Of a stretch of 32,869 nucleotides of DNA, positions 15,925 through 24,081 are shown in pieces. A program made the position numbers and the translations under genes. The notes beneath the pieces are model-generated. The model had not been told where the DNA came from. It worked only from the letters and a program-made list of their open reading frames with translations, and made no database searches. The stretch is from Pseudomonas sp. GD03858 (GTDB lineage Bacteria; Pseudomonadota; Gammaproteobacteria; Pseudomonadales; Pseudomonadaceae), in contig NZ_JAOCDM010000054.1 of NCBI RefSeq assembly GCF_029840925.1, forward strand, positions 1 through 32,869. The letters run 5' to 3'. Numbering within the stretch: position 1 is the stretch's first letter; each line of letters begins with the position of its first letter.

Positions 15925-17001
15925 ATGGCTGACTTACCGATCGATGACCTTAACGTTGCCTCCAACGAGACCTTGATCACCCCCGATCAGCTCAAGAAGG
16001 AAATCCCCCTCAGCGCCAAGGCCCTGCAGACCGTGACTGCCGGCCGCGAAGTGGTGCGCAACATCCTCGACGGCAAGGATCATCGCCTGTTCGTGGTGGT
16101 CGGCCCCTGCTCGATCCACGACATCAAGGCCGCCCACGAGTATGCCGAGCGCCTGAAGGTACTGGCCGAGGAAGTTTCCGATACCCTGTACCTGGTCATG
16201 CGCGTGTACTTCGAGAAGCCACGCACCACCGTCGGCTGGAAAGGCCTGATCAACGACCCGTACCTGGACGACTCGTTCAAGATCCAGGACGGCCTGCACA
16301 TCGGTCGCCAACTGCTGCTGGACCTGGCCGAGAAGGGCCTGCCCACCGCCACCGAAGCGCTCGACCCGATCTCCCCGCAATACCTGCAGGACCTGATCAG
16401 CTGGTCGGCCATCGGCGCCCGCACTACCGAATCGCAGACCCACCGCGAGATGGCCTCGGGCCTGTCCTCGGCAGTCGGCTTCAAGAACGGCACCGATGGC
16501 GGCCTGACCGTGGCCATCAACGCCTTGCAGTCGGTGTCCAAGCCGCACCGTTTCCTGGGCATCAACCAGGAAGGCGGCGTATCCATCGTCACCACCAAGG
16601 GCAACGCCTATGGCCACGTGGTACTGCGTGGCGGCAACGGCAAGCCCAACTATGACTCGGTCAGCGTCGCCCTGTGCGAGCAGGACCTGGCCAAGGCCAA
16701 GATCAAGGCCAACATCATGGTCGACTGCAGCCACGCCAACTCCAACAAGGACCCGGCCCTGCAGCCGCTGGTCATGGAAAACGTGGCCAACCAGATCCTC
16801 GAAGGCAACCAGTCGATCATCGGCCTGATGGTCGAGAGCCACCTGAACTGGGGCTGCCAGGCTATTCCAAAGAACCTCGAGGAGCTGCAGTACGGCGTAT
16901 CCGTCACCGATGCCTGCATCGACTGGGCGGCCACCGAGAAGACCCTGCGCAGCATGCACGCCAAGCTCAAGGACGTGCTGCCCAAGCGCCAGCGCGGCTG
17001 A
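15925..17001 (+). CDS. Class I DAHP synthase (AroF/AroG type)
   Basis: Condenses phosphoenolpyruvate and erythrose 4-phosphate to DAHP, the first step of the shikimate pathway. The 358-residue protein is a type I-alpha enzyme: FVVVGPCSIHD with the metal-binding cysteine, RVYFEKPRTTVGWKG, GARTTESQTHRE, and the C-terminal MVDCSHANSNKD with the metal-binding His. The N-terminal extension of about 50 residues suggests feedback inhibition by an aromatic amino acid; which one (Tyr, Phe or Trp) cannot be read safely. The ATG at 15925 follows GACGAG. It is divergent from the PanE-like gene and followed by a strong hairpin terminator. Confidence 0.95.
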   Translation: MADLPIDDLNVASNETLITPDQLKKEIPLSAKALQTVTAGREVVRNILDGKDHRLFVVVGPCSIHDIKAAHEYAERLKVLAEEVSDTLYLVMRVYFEKPRTTVGWKGLINDPYLDDSFKIQDGLHIGRQLLLDLAEKGLPTATEALDPISPQYLQDLISWSAIGARTTESQTHREMASGLSSAVGFKNGTDGGLTVAINALQSVSKPHRFLGINQEGGVSIVTTKGNAYGHVVLRGGNGKPNYDSVSVALCEQDLAKAKIKANIMVDCSHANSNKDPALQPLVMENVANQILEGNQSIIGLMVESHLNWGCQAIPKNLEELQYGVSVTDACIDWAATEKTLRSMHAKLKDVLPKRQRG

Positions 17002-17005
17002 AACC

Positions 17006-17052
17006 CGCACACATGAAAACGCCGGGCAATGCCCGGCGTTTTCATGTGTGCG
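17006..17052. terminator. Bidirectional terminator between DAHP synthase and GNAT genes
   Basis: A 22-bp perfect stem with a 3-nt AAT loop (17006-17027 and 17031-17052). The core is GCCGGGC/GCCCGGC and it is flanked by AAAAC/GTTTT, which gives a run of U in both directions. It ends transcripts of both convergent genes. Confidence 0.92.
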
Positions 17053-17058
17053 TTGCGC

Positions 17059-17340
17059 TCAAGCCTTGCTGGAGTGGCGCTGCTGGCGTTCCATGTAGCG
17101 CTCGACATAGGAACACGACGGGATCACGGTGTAGCCCATCTGTTCGGCGTAGTCCAGCGCCTTCTCGGTGAGCGCGGCAGCGATCCCGCGCCCGCGCAAG
17201 GCGTTGGGAACGAAGGTGCGGTAGATGTCCAGCGTCTGCTTGCCCAGGTCCATGTACGTAAGGTACGCCCGGTGACCGTCCACGGTGGTCTCGAACTGAT
17301 GACCGGCCTGGTCATGGTGGATGGTCAGCGTCTCGCTCAT
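17059..17340 (-). CDS. Small GNAT-like acetyltransferase (YjdJ type)
   Basis: A 93-residue protein of the short Gcn5-related N-acetyltransferase group (PF14542). The acetyl-CoA loop is seen in VPNALRGRGIAAALTEKAL, the Q/R-x-x-G-x-G/A pattern, followed by the family C-terminal motif IPSCSYVERYMER. These minimal proteins have only the central acetyl-CoA-binding part of the fold, and their substrates are mostly unknown. The ATG at 17340 has GAGGAG 5 nt upstream; a GTG at 17343 directly before it is too close to that site. It converges with the DAHP synthase and is transcribed away from oprI. Confidence 0.88.
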   Translation of the reverse strand: MSETLTIHHDQAGHQFETTVDGHRAYLTYMDLGKQTLDIYRTFVPNALRGRGIAAALTEKALDYAEQMGYTVIPSCSYVERYMERQQRHSSKA

Positions 17341-17829
17341 CACTACTCCTCGCAGGTCTTGTCGGCAGACCCTTACCTTACCGATGGGATTTATCCGGCG
17401 AAGGAACCTCTACGCCACCTGTTGCCCTTGGACAGCAGGACGATCTGGACGTTCTGTGTCGATGGCACCCTCAAATAGTAGGCGCCGCCAACAAGAATGC
17501 TCAAGCCGCCAGGAATGAAAATGCTGACAGCTACCTGCTTCTGGTGCGACAACAGCAACCGGATGTTCTTGGGCTAAGACGCCGGGCGACAGTTAAAGTC
17601 ACCCTTAGTTCAACAAAAAAGTTCCTGTACTACAGACGCTTGCGGAGGCTGATCAAGATTTTCACACTTTGTTTACAAAGCCCGTCGCGGGAGCCGCCCG
17701 CCGCATTTTTTTTGCAGTTCTTGCGCTTAGTCAGTTTACTTACTACAAGTAATGGGTACTATGTACGCCGGCCAGTTTCTCTTTTCCGAGAGATGGCTCT
17801 TTAATAGAAAGTCCTTGAAGGGGAACACG
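17341..17829. other. 489-nt region without a firm gene, upstream of oprI
   Basis: The stretch between the GNAT gene and oprI has lower G+C than its surroundings, especially from about 17600. It probably holds the promoter and leader of oprI at its right end. Two small frames without good ribosome binding sites occur near 17391-17577, one per strand. I see no tRNA and no recognised regulatory RNA. Confidence 0.6.
17721..17749 (+). promoter_or_regulatory. Possible oprI promoter
   Basis: TTGCGC (17721-17726) and TACAAG (17744-17749) are spaced by 17 nt, each matching 4 of 6 consensus bases. They lie about 80 nt before the oprI start, so the messenger would have a leader of about 70 nt that can form a small hairpin at about 17778-17795. 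Confidence 0.35.
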
Positions 17830-18081
17830 ATGAACAACGTTCTGAAATTCTCTGCTCTGGCTCTGGCCGCAGTTCTGGCTACCGGTTGCAGCAGCGTATC
17901 CAAAGAAACCGAAGCTCGCCTGACTGCTACCGAAGACGCAGCAGCTCGCGCTCAGGCTCGTGCAGACGAAGCCTACCGCAAAGCTGACGACGCTCTGGCA
18001 GCTGCTCAGAAGGCTCAGCAGACCGCTGACGAAGCCAACGAGCGCGCTCTGCGCATGCTGGACAAAGCCAGCCGCAAGTAA
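17830..18081 (+). CDS. oprI: OprI, major outer-membrane lipoprotein
   Basis: The Pseudomonas counterpart of Braun's lipoprotein: 83 residues, a signal peptide ending in the lipobox LATGC (lipidated Cys19), then a continuous Ala-rich heptad coiled coil (SVSKETEARLTATEDAAARA and onward) that forms a trimeric helix in the periplasm. The C-terminal ASRK ends in the lysine that can be joined to peptidoglycan. The ATG at 17830 has GAAGGGGAA upstream. Codon choice is strongly biased (many GCT, GCA, CGC, CTG codons), as in highly expressed genes. It is followed by a strong terminator and converges with an L,D-transpeptidase. Confidence 0.97.
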   Translation: MNNVLKFSALALAAVLATGCSSVSKETEARLTATEDAAARAQARADEAYRKADDALAAAQKAQQTADEANERALRMLDKASRK

Positions 18082-18103
18082 TAATCCTCGCGGATTGTTA
18101 TGG

Positions 18104-18133
18104 AGCCGACCCACTTGTGGGTCGGCTTTTTTG
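18104..18133 (+). terminator. Rho-independent terminator of oprI
   Basis: AGCCGACCCAC-TT-GTGGGTCGGCT forms an 11-bp stem (18104-18127) followed directly by a T-rich tract, 22 nt after the oprI stop. Confidence 0.95.
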
Positions 18134-18166
18134 TTGCCTTGAAAAAGGCCACCCAGCACATGCGAA

Positions 18167-18190
18167 AAGGCCCGCGCTAAGGCGGGCCTT
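18167..18190 (-). terminator. Terminator of the L,D-transpeptidase gene
   Basis: On the minus strand AAGGCCCGCC and GCGGGCCTT form a stem with a loop of about 5 nt, followed by TTCGCATG; 18 nt after the stop of the transpeptidase. The U tract is short. Confidence 0.7.
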
Positions 18191-18208
18191 GGGCAAGTAG
18201 CGGATGGC

Positions 18209-19183
18209 TTACTGCAGTTCGGGCGGGATGCTCGAGACCATCGGCGCGGCCCCGCCATTGACCGGCACGGCAATCTCGACCGGCATGCCATCTTCGGCGG
18301 CAACCACGTCGCGAACCATGTCCCAGTTCATGCGCAAGTTGTTGGCCAGGTCTTCACGCTTGAGCAGGGCATTGATCACCGCGGTGTGCTTGTCGACCAC
18401 CGATGGGTTGCCATGGTCATCCAGCGGCGTGTGCGCCTCCAGATAAACCTTGCCGCCACTGATGCCGAACTTGTATGGCTCGTTGATGATACGCACCGGC
18501 GTACCCACCGGAACCATCTTCGACAGTTCCAGCACATTGTTGTTGAGCATGCGGAAGCAGCCGTGGCTGGTGCGCATGCCGATGCCGAACTTCTTGTTCG
18601 AACCATGGATCAGGTAGCCCGGCACGCCCAGGGTGAACTTGAAAGGCCCCAGCGGATTGTCAGGACCCGCCGGCACCACGGTGGGCAGGATATCGCCATC
18701 GGCAGCATGTTCGGCACGAATCGAGGCGGGCGGCGTCCAGGTCGGGTTCGGGGTCTTGGCGGTGATCTTGGTGTTGGCGATCGGTGAACCCCAGCCCTCA
18801 CGACCGATACCCAGCGGGAAGGTGTGCACCACGCCCTGCCCTTTCGGGTAGTAATACAAGCGGTACTCGGCGAGGTTGATGACGATGCCTTCGCGCGGGC
18901 CCGGCGGCAGAATGTACCGGGTGGGGAGAATGATCTCGGTGCCCGCGCCCGGCAGCCAGGGGTCGACCCCGGGGTTGGCGGCGATCATTTCCAGGTAGCC
19001 CAGGTCATTGGCGGTACCGATGTCGGCAAAGGTGTCCTCGTACTTGGCCTTGATCGTCTGGACCTGCCCAACGACATCCTCCCCGGGAGGTGGCAGCGGC
19101 AGCTCCAGCGCAACAGCGGGGCCTGTCGCCAGCAAGGCGGCCAGGGTCAGGCTACGGGTGACGGCAGGAAAGCGCGACAACAT
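18209..19183 (-). CDS. L,D-transpeptidase (YkuD/ErfK family) with LysM-like N-domain
   Basis: A 324-residue periplasmic enzyme: signal peptide (about 1-26), a LysM-like region (about 50-95, DTFADIGTANDLGYLEMIAA) and a YkuD catalytic domain (about 97-240). The active site is complete: H193 in LIHGS, then SHGCFRM with H207 and the catalytic C209. ErfK/YbiS-type enzymes use this site to join the C-terminal lysine of Braun lipoprotein, or another stem peptide, to diaminopimelate in peptidoglycan. The gene converges with oprI, so OprI is an attractive substrate (inference); it could also make 3-3 cross-links. The ATG at 19183 has AAGGAT upstream. A tail of about 80 residues after the catalytic domain has no recognised function. 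Confidence 0.93.
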   Translation of the reverse strand: MLSRFPAVTRSLTLAALLATGPAVALELPLPPPGEDVVGQVQTIKAKYEDTFADIGTANDLGYLEMIAANPGVDPWLPGAGTEIILPTRYILPPGPREGIVINLAEYRLYYYPKGQGVVHTFPLGIGREGWGSPIANTKITAKTPNPTWTPPASIRAEHAADGDILPTVVPAGPDNPLGPFKFTLGVPGYLIHGSNKKFGIGMRTSHGCFRMLNNNVLELSKMVPVGTPVRIINEPYKFGISGGKVYLEAHTPLDDHGNPSVVDKHTAVINALLKREDLANNLRMNWDMVRDVVAAEDGMPVEIAVPVNGGAAPMVSSIPPELQ

Positions 19184-19289
19184 CCGGGAAATCCTTCGAA
19201 AGGTCAGTCAAGGGAATCGATTGTACACCCGCGTGCAATCCAACGGGAGGCATTGCCAGGGGACAACCGTTTCAGATGATGAAAGGTGC

Positions 19290-19571
19290 TCAGAGTTCCG
19301 GCCACACCGGACGCATGCCACGGCGCTGGGCATCGAGAATTGCCCGGCACAGCGGACACAGGCGCTCGTCCCGGTATATCGCGCGCTCGACGCCCGACCA
19401 GCGGGGCTGCGCCGGCAGCAGGCCGCCACACAAGGTACGATCGACAGGCACGCCCAGCTCGAGCTGGCGAGCGGCCAGGTGGATGCGCACTTCCTGGCAG
19501 GCAAACAGGTCGAGCTGCTCATCAGGCTCGATCAGTTGGTAGGCGTACAGGGACCAGGCGGGGCGCGGCAT
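19290..19571 (-). CDS. Small conserved protein with CPLC motif, function unknown
   Basis: A 93-residue protein (MPRPAWSLYAYQLIEPDEQL) not assigned to a named family. It has four cysteines, two in LFACQ and TLCGG and two in RLCPLCRAILDA, which could form a zinc site. There is no signal peptide or membrane helix. An in-frame ATG at 19601 would add ten proline/arginine-rich residues; neither start has a clear ribosome binding site. It lies between tesA and the L,D-transpeptidase on the same strand. Coding character is supported by third-position G/C and lack of a competing frame. Confidence 0.7.
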   Translation of the reverse strand: MPRPAWSLYAYQLIEPDEQLDLFACQEVRIHLAARQLELGVPVDRTLCGGLLPAQPRWSGVERAIYRDERLCPLCRAILDAQRRGMRPVWPEL

Positions 19572-19629
19572 TGGGGGCACTCGAAACGGGGGGCGCAACA
19601 TTAGCCGAAAGCGGCCCCCGATAAAAGCG

Positions 19630-20235
19630 TCACAGCAAGGGTTTTATCGTCGGCCAGGCATTTTCCAGCAAGCGCTGCTGGGCGGCCGCGGCTGGATGGA
19701 TGCCATCGGCCTGCATCAGCTCCGGCACCCCGCCCACGCCTTCGAGGAAGAACGGCACCAGCGGCACCTTTTTATCCGCGGCCAGCTGTTCATAGACCTG
19801 GGCGAACGCCGTGGTGTAACGCACGCCATAGTTCGGCGGCAGGCGCATGCCCAGCAGCACCACCTCGGCCCCGGCCTGGCGGGACTGATCGATCATCGAT
19901 GCAAGATTCTGTTGCAATTGCTGCGCAGGCTGCCCGCGCAGGCCATCGTTGCCACCCAGCTCCAGCACCACCAGGTCCGGCTTGTGCGCTGCAAGCAGCG
20001 CCGGCAGCCGCGCCTGGCCACCTGCACTGGTGTCGCCGCTGATCGAGGCATTGACCACCTGATCGTCGAAACCCTCCTTCTTCAACTGCTGTTGCAGCAG
20101 GCTGACCCAGCCCTGGCGGGTATCCAGGCCAAAACCGGCGCTGATACTATCGCCAACGACCAGCAACGTTCCCGCCGCCGCGCCCTGGGCCAGGCAACAC
20201 AGGGCCAGACCGGCACTCAACCACCAATTTCGCAT
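19630..20235 (-). CDS. tesA: TesA, periplasmic SGNH esterase/lysophospholipase
   Basis: A 201-residue GDSL/SGNH hydrolase with acyl-CoA thioesterase, arylesterase and lysophospholipase activity in its family. A signal peptide (MRNWWLSAGLALCCLAQGAAA) is followed by block I VVGDSISAGFGL with the catalytic Ser, the oxyanion Gly in SISGDTSAGG, LELGGNDGLRG with the Asn, and block V ADGIHP with the catalytic Asp and His. The start at 20235 was chosen because GGAG lies 7 nt upstream; longer in-frame extensions run through the divergent ABC gene. The start codon is 10 nt from the start of the divergent ABC ATPase, as for tesA and ybbA in E. coli. Confidence 0.94.
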   Translation of the reverse strand: MRNWWLSAGLALCCLAQGAAAGTLLVVGDSISAGFGLDTRQGWVSLLQQQLKKEGFDDQVVNASISGDTSAGGQARLPALLAAHKPDLVVLELGGNDGLRGQPAQQLQQNLASMIDQSRQAGAEVVLLGMRLPPNYGVRYTTAFAQVYEQLAADKKVPLVPFFLEGVGGVPELMQADGIHPAAAAQQRLLENAWPTIKPLL

Positions 20236-20245
20236 CGGATTCTCC

Positions 20246-20929
20246 ATGGGCCCCAGCATTCTCGTTGCGCAGAACCTTAGCAAAGTGGTCCCCAGCGCGG
20301 AAGGCGACCTGACCATCCTCCACGCCCTCTCCCTTGACCTCGCCCAGGGCGACAGCCTGGCCATCATCGGCGCCTCCGGCTCCGGCAAGTCCACGCTGCT
20401 GGGCCTGCTCGCCGGCCTCGACCGGCCCAGCGCCGGCAAGGTGGTGCTGGCCGGCCACGACCTCGGCCCGCTCGACGAGGACCAGCGCGCGCGGGTGCGC
20501 GCCGAGCACGTAGGCTTCGTGTTCCAGTCGTTCCAGTTGCTCGACAGCCTCAACGCCCTGGAGAACGTCATGCTGCCACTGGAGCTCGATGGCCGCCGGG
20601 ATGCCCGTGAGCATGCCCGCAGCCTGCTCGAGCGCGTCGGCCTGGGCAAACGCCTGAGCCATACGCCGCGCCAGCTCTCCGGTGGCGAACAGCAGCGCGT
20701 GGCGATCGCCCGGGCCTTCGCTGCGCAGCCAGCGGTATTGTTCGCCGACGAGCCCACCGGCAACCTCGACAGCCACACCGGCGAGCGCATCAGCGACCTG
20801 TTGTTCGAGCTGAACCAGGAGCGCGGCACCACCCTGGTACTGGTGACCCACGACGAGCGCCTGGCCAAGCGCTGCCATCGCCTGATCCGCCTGGATGCCG
20901 GTCGCCTGGTGGCGCCCCTGGAGCCCTGA
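20246..20929 (+). CDS. ABC transporter ATPase (YbbA/LolD-like)
   Basis: A 227-residue ATP-binding subunit of the MacB/LolD type. Walker A GASGSGKST is at residues 42-50, the Q loop in VFQSFQLLDSLNALENV, the signature LSGGEQQR, Walker B VLFADEPTGNLD, and the switch His in LVTHDE. It pairs with the large FtsX-like permease whose ATG overlaps its stop (TGATG). The ybbA-ybbP pair beside tesA is widely conserved, and a role in lipid or envelope traffic is suspected but not shown. The ATG at 20246 has only a weak upstream site because the 10-nt gap is shared with the tesA ribosome binding site. Confidence 0.9.
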   Translation: MGPSILVAQNLSKVVPSAEGDLTILHALSLDLAQGDSLAIIGASGSGKSTLLGLLAGLDRPSAGKVVLAGHDLGPLDEDQRARVRAEHVGFVFQSFQLLDSLNALENVMLPLELDGRRDAREHARSLLERVGLGKRLSHTPRQLSGGEQQRVAIARAFAAQPAVLFADEPTGNLDSHTGERISDLLFELNQERGTTLVLVTHDERLAKRCHRLIRLDAGRLVAPLEP

Positions 20930-23436
20930 TGACCCGCCTATCGTTCCCGCGCCTGTGCGCCCTTGCGCTACGTCAGCTGCTGCGCGATGCCCGCGCCAGC
21001 GAAGTCCGCGTGCTGTTCTTCGCCCTGCTGGTGGCGGTGGCGGCCAGTACCGCGATCGGCTATTTCGGCGCTCGCCTCAATGGCGCCATGCAACTGCGCG
21101 CCAGCGAGTTCCTCGCCGCCGATCTGGTCCTGCAGGGTAGCGCCGAGCCCGGCGAAGCACAGATCGCCAGCGGCACGGCGCTGGGCCTGCGCCATGCGCG
21201 GGTGGTGGAGTTCACCAGCGTGGTCGGCGGCGACAGCGGCATCCAGCTTTCCAGCATCAAGGCGGCCGACCCCGCCTATCCTCTGCGCGGCCAACTGCGT
21301 AGCGCGGCGGCGCCCTACGCCGAGGAAACGCCCGGCGGCGGTCCCGCGCCGGGCGAGGCCTGGGTCGAACCGCGCCTGCTCGCGGCGCTGGGCCTGGCCA
21401 TCGGCGACAGCATCGACGTGGGCATGAAGACGCTGCGCATGAGCCGCGTGCTGACCTACGAGCCCGACCGCGCCAACAATTTCTACAGCCTGACGCCACG
21501 GGTGCTGATGAACCTTGCCGACCTGGACGCCACCGGCGTCATCCAGCCCGGCAGCCGGGTCAGCTATCGAGATCTGTGGCGTGGCGATGTCGACGCCCTG
21601 CAACAGTATCGCCAGGATGCGCAAAAGACCCTGGCCGCCAACCAGCGCCTGCTCGATACCCGCGATGGCAACCGCCAGATCGGCGGCGCCCTGGGCAAGG
21701 CCGAGCGCTACCTGAACATGGCGAGCCTGGTGGCGGTGCTGCTGGCTGGCGTCGCCGTGGCCCTGTCGGCCAGCCGCTACGCCGCCAGGCGCCTGGATGC
21801 CAGCGCCCTGCTGCGCTGCCTGGGACTGTCCCGGCATCAGGCCCTTGGCCTGTACAGCCTGCAACTGGCCATGCTCGGCGCGGCCGCCGCGCTGGCAGGC
21901 GCCCTGCTCGGCTGGCTGGCGCAACTGGGGCTGTTCCACCTGCTCGAAGGCCTGCTGCCGAGCCAGGTGCCACCCGGTGGTCTCACCCCAGCGCTGGCCG
22001 GTATCGGCACTGGCCTGGTGGCCCTGGCCGGCTTCGCCCTGCCGCCGCTGGCAGCCCTTGGCCGCGTGCCGCCGCTGCGCGTGCTGCGGCGCGACCTGCA
22101 GCCGCTGCCGCCGAGCAGCTGGCTGGTATACGGCGCCGCGCTGTTCGCCTTGGGCCTGATCATGTGGCGACTGAGCCTGGATCTACTGCTGACCTTCGCC
22201 CTGCTCGGCGGCGGACTGATCGCCGCGCTGCTCCTGGGCGGATTGCTGCTGCTCGGCTTGCGCAGCCTGCGCCGGCTGCTGGCCGACGCGCCGCTGGCCT
22301 GGCGCCTGGGGCTCGGGCAACTGCTGCGCCACCCGCTGGCAGCTGCCGGCCAGGCCCTGGCCTTCGGCCTGATCCTGCTGGCGATGGGGCTGGTCGCCCT
22401 GCTGCGGGCGGAGCTGCTCGATACCTGGCAGGCACAATTGCCCAAGGACGCGCCCAACCATTTCGCCCTGAACATCCTGCCCGACGAGCGCCAGCCTTTC
22501 GCCGAGCACCTGGCCCGTATCAACGCCACCGCCGCGCCGCTGTACCCGGTGATTCCAGGCCGTCTGACCCATATCAACGAGCAGCCGGTGCGTCAGCTGG
22601 TCAGCAAGGAGTCCACCGGGGAACGCGCCATCCAGCGCGACCTGAGCCTGACCTGGGCCGCCGACCTGCCCCAGGGCAATGCCCTGAGTGCCGGACAGTG
22701 GTGGCAGCAGGCGCCCGCCAGCGACGAAGTGCCCGGGGTGTCCGTGGAGGCGGAGCTGGCGCAGAGCCTGCACCTGCAGCTGGGCGACCTGCTGACCTTC
22801 GACATCGGCGGCCAGCAGCGCCAGGCCCGAGTCAGCAGTTTGCGCAGCGTGCATTGGGACAGTTTCCAGCCCAACTTCTACATGATCTTCCAGCCTGGCA
22901 CCCTGCAGGGGCTGCCCACCACCTACCTGACAAGCTTCTACCTGGCGCCGGGCCATGATCAGGAAGTCGTCGCGCTGTCCAGGGCATTCCCGGCAGTGAC
23001 GGTACTGCAGGTCGACGCCGTGCTCGGCCAGCTGCGCAGCATCCTCGCCCAGGTCACCCTGGCGGTGGAGTACGTGCTGCTGTTCGTGCTGGCCGCGGGG
23101 TTGGCGGTACTGTTCGCGGGACTGCAAGCCACGCTCGACGAGCGCATCCGCCAAGGAGCCCTGCTGCGGGCGCTGGGGGCCGCGCGCCCCTTGCTGGTCA
23201 AGGCACGACGCATCGAGTTCGGCCTGCTTGGCGCGACCAGTGGCCTGCTCGCCGCGCTGGGCTGCGAGCTGATCACCTGGGCGCTGTACCGCTATGCCTT
23301 CGACTTGCACTGGGCGCCGCACCCGTGGCTGCTGGCGCTGCCGTTGGCCGGGGCGGTGCTGGTAGGCGGGGCAGGCGTGATCGGCACACGCCGGGCGCTC
23401 AATGCCAGTCCACTGGCGGTGTTGCGCGAGGGGTGA
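20929..23436 (+). CDS. FtsX-family ABC permease (YbbP-like)
   Basis: An 835-residue membrane protein with the layout of YbbP: one N-terminal helix (about 27-48), a large periplasmic domain (about 50-255), a first FtsX block with several helices (about 262-475), a second periplasmic domain (about 500-700), and a final block of three helices (about 705-830, LAVEYVLLFVLAAGLAVLFAG onward). The duplicated architecture resembles permeases of the LolCE/MacB superfamily that extract molecules from the membrane rather than import solutes. Its gene overlaps the ATPase gene by 1 nt. A REP pair follows. Confidence 0.9.
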   Translation: MTRLSFPRLCALALRQLLRDARASEVRVLFFALLVAVAASTAIGYFGARLNGAMQLRASEFLAADLVLQGSAEPGEAQIASGTALGLRHARVVEFTSVVGGDSGIQLSSIKAADPAYPLRGQLRSAAAPYAEETPGGGPAPGEAWVEPRLLAALGLAIGDSIDVGMKTLRMSRVLTYEPDRANNFYSLTPRVLMNLADLDATGVIQPGSRVSYRDLWRGDVDALQQYRQDAQKTLAANQRLLDTRDGNRQIGGALGKAERYLNMASLVAVLLAGVAVALSASRYAARRLDASALLRCLGLSRHQALGLYSLQLAMLGAAAALAGALLGWLAQLGLFHLLEGLLPSQVPPGGLTPALAGIGTGLVALAGFALPPLAALGRVPPLRVLRRDLQPLPPSSWLVYGAALFALGLIMWRLSLDLLLTFALLGGGLIAALLLGGLLLLGLRSLRRLLADAPLAWRLGLGQLLRHPLAAAGQALAFGLILLAMGLVALLRAELLDTWQAQLPKDAPNHFALNILPDERQPFAEHLARINATAAPLYPVIPGRLTHINEQPVRQLVSKESTGERAIQRDLSLTWAADLPQGNALSAGQWWQQAPASDEVPGVSVEAELAQSLHLQLGDLLTFDIGGQQRQARVSSLRSVHWDSFQPNFYMIFQPGTLQGLPTTYLTSFYLAPGHDQEVVALSRAFPAVTVLQVDAVLGQLRSILAQVTLAVEYVLLFVLAAGLAVLFAGLQATLDERIRQGALLRALGAARPLLVKARRIEFGLLGATSGLLAALGCELITWALYRYAFDLHWAPHPWLLALPLAGAVLVGGAGVIGTRRALNASPLAVLREG

Positions 23437-23477
23437 AAAATGAAGCCTTGCGCAGTGATCGGGGGTTTACGCTTTCT

Positions 23478-23598
23478 CCTGTAGGAGCGGCCTTGTGTCG
23501 CGAAAGGGCTGCGAAGCAGCCCCGGGATATCAGCACCAAGGCAACGATTGCTGGGGCCGCTTCGCAGCCCTTTCGCGACACAAGGCCGCTCCTACAGG
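23478..23598. repeat. REP pair between the permease and greB genes
   Basis: Two inverted 46-nt REPs of the 'gtaggagcggccttgtgtcg' family (23478-23523 and 23553-23598) between convergent genes, separated by 29 nt. The right copy ends 10 nt before the greB stop. Confidence 0.92.
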
Positions 23599-23607
23599 AA
23601 TCGCCAG

Positions 23608-24081
23608 CTAGAGGTTGTAGCGGATACTGTTCACATACCAGGTCGCCTCGCCCGTGGGCGTGTGCACCAGCACTTCGTCGCCCTCCCCCTTCTTGAGCAG
23701 GGCCCGGGCCATGGGCGAGTCGATGGAGATATAGTCGTTGCGCCCATGGATCTCGTCATAGCCGACGATGCGAAAGCGCAACTGCTCACCGTCGTCGTTC
23801 TCGATTTCCACCCAGGCGCCGAAGAACACCTTGCCTTCCTGCTGGGGTGAATACGCGACCACCTTGACGTCTTCCAGGCGCTTGCGCAGGTAACGCACGC
23901 GCCGGTCGATCTCGCGCAGGAGCTTCTTGTTGTACTGGTAGTCGGCATTCTCGCTGCGATCGCCCAGCGATGCGGCCCAGGTGACCTTCTGGGTGATTTC
24001 CGGGCGATAGACCCGCCACAGATGATCGAGCTCCTTCTTCAGGGCTGCATGACCTTCGGTGGTGATGATGTTGGTGCTCAA
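23608..24081 (-). CDS. greB: GreB, transcript cleavage factor (TTG start)
   Basis: Binds the secondary channel of RNA polymerase and stimulates cleavage of the backtracked transcript. From the TTG at 24081 the product has 157 residues (M)STNIITTEGHAALKKELDHL, the normal GreB length. The N-terminal coiled coil carries SLGDRSENADYQYNKK, whose acidic tip residues D and E hold the catalytic metal; the C-terminal FKBP-like domain ends in YVNSIRYNL. AGGAGG lies 6 nt before the TTG. The only upstream ATG in frame (24120) would add 13 residues unlike any GreB, so the TTG start is preferred. The gene converges with the permease gene. Confidence 0.95.
   Translation of the reverse strand: MSTNIITTEGHAALKKELDHLWRVYRPEITQKVTWAASLGDRSENADYQYNKKLLREIDRRVRYLRKRLEDVKVVAYSPQQEGKVFFGAWVEIENDDGEQLRFRIVGYDEIHGRNDYISIDSPMARALLKKGEGDEVLVHTPTGEATWYVNSIRYNL

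Noticed and set aside
21576..22958. Open frame of 460 codons on the plus strand in another frame of the permease gene
   Set aside because: It is Ala/Arg/Pro-rich with no hydrophobic pattern; the main frame has regular membrane helices.
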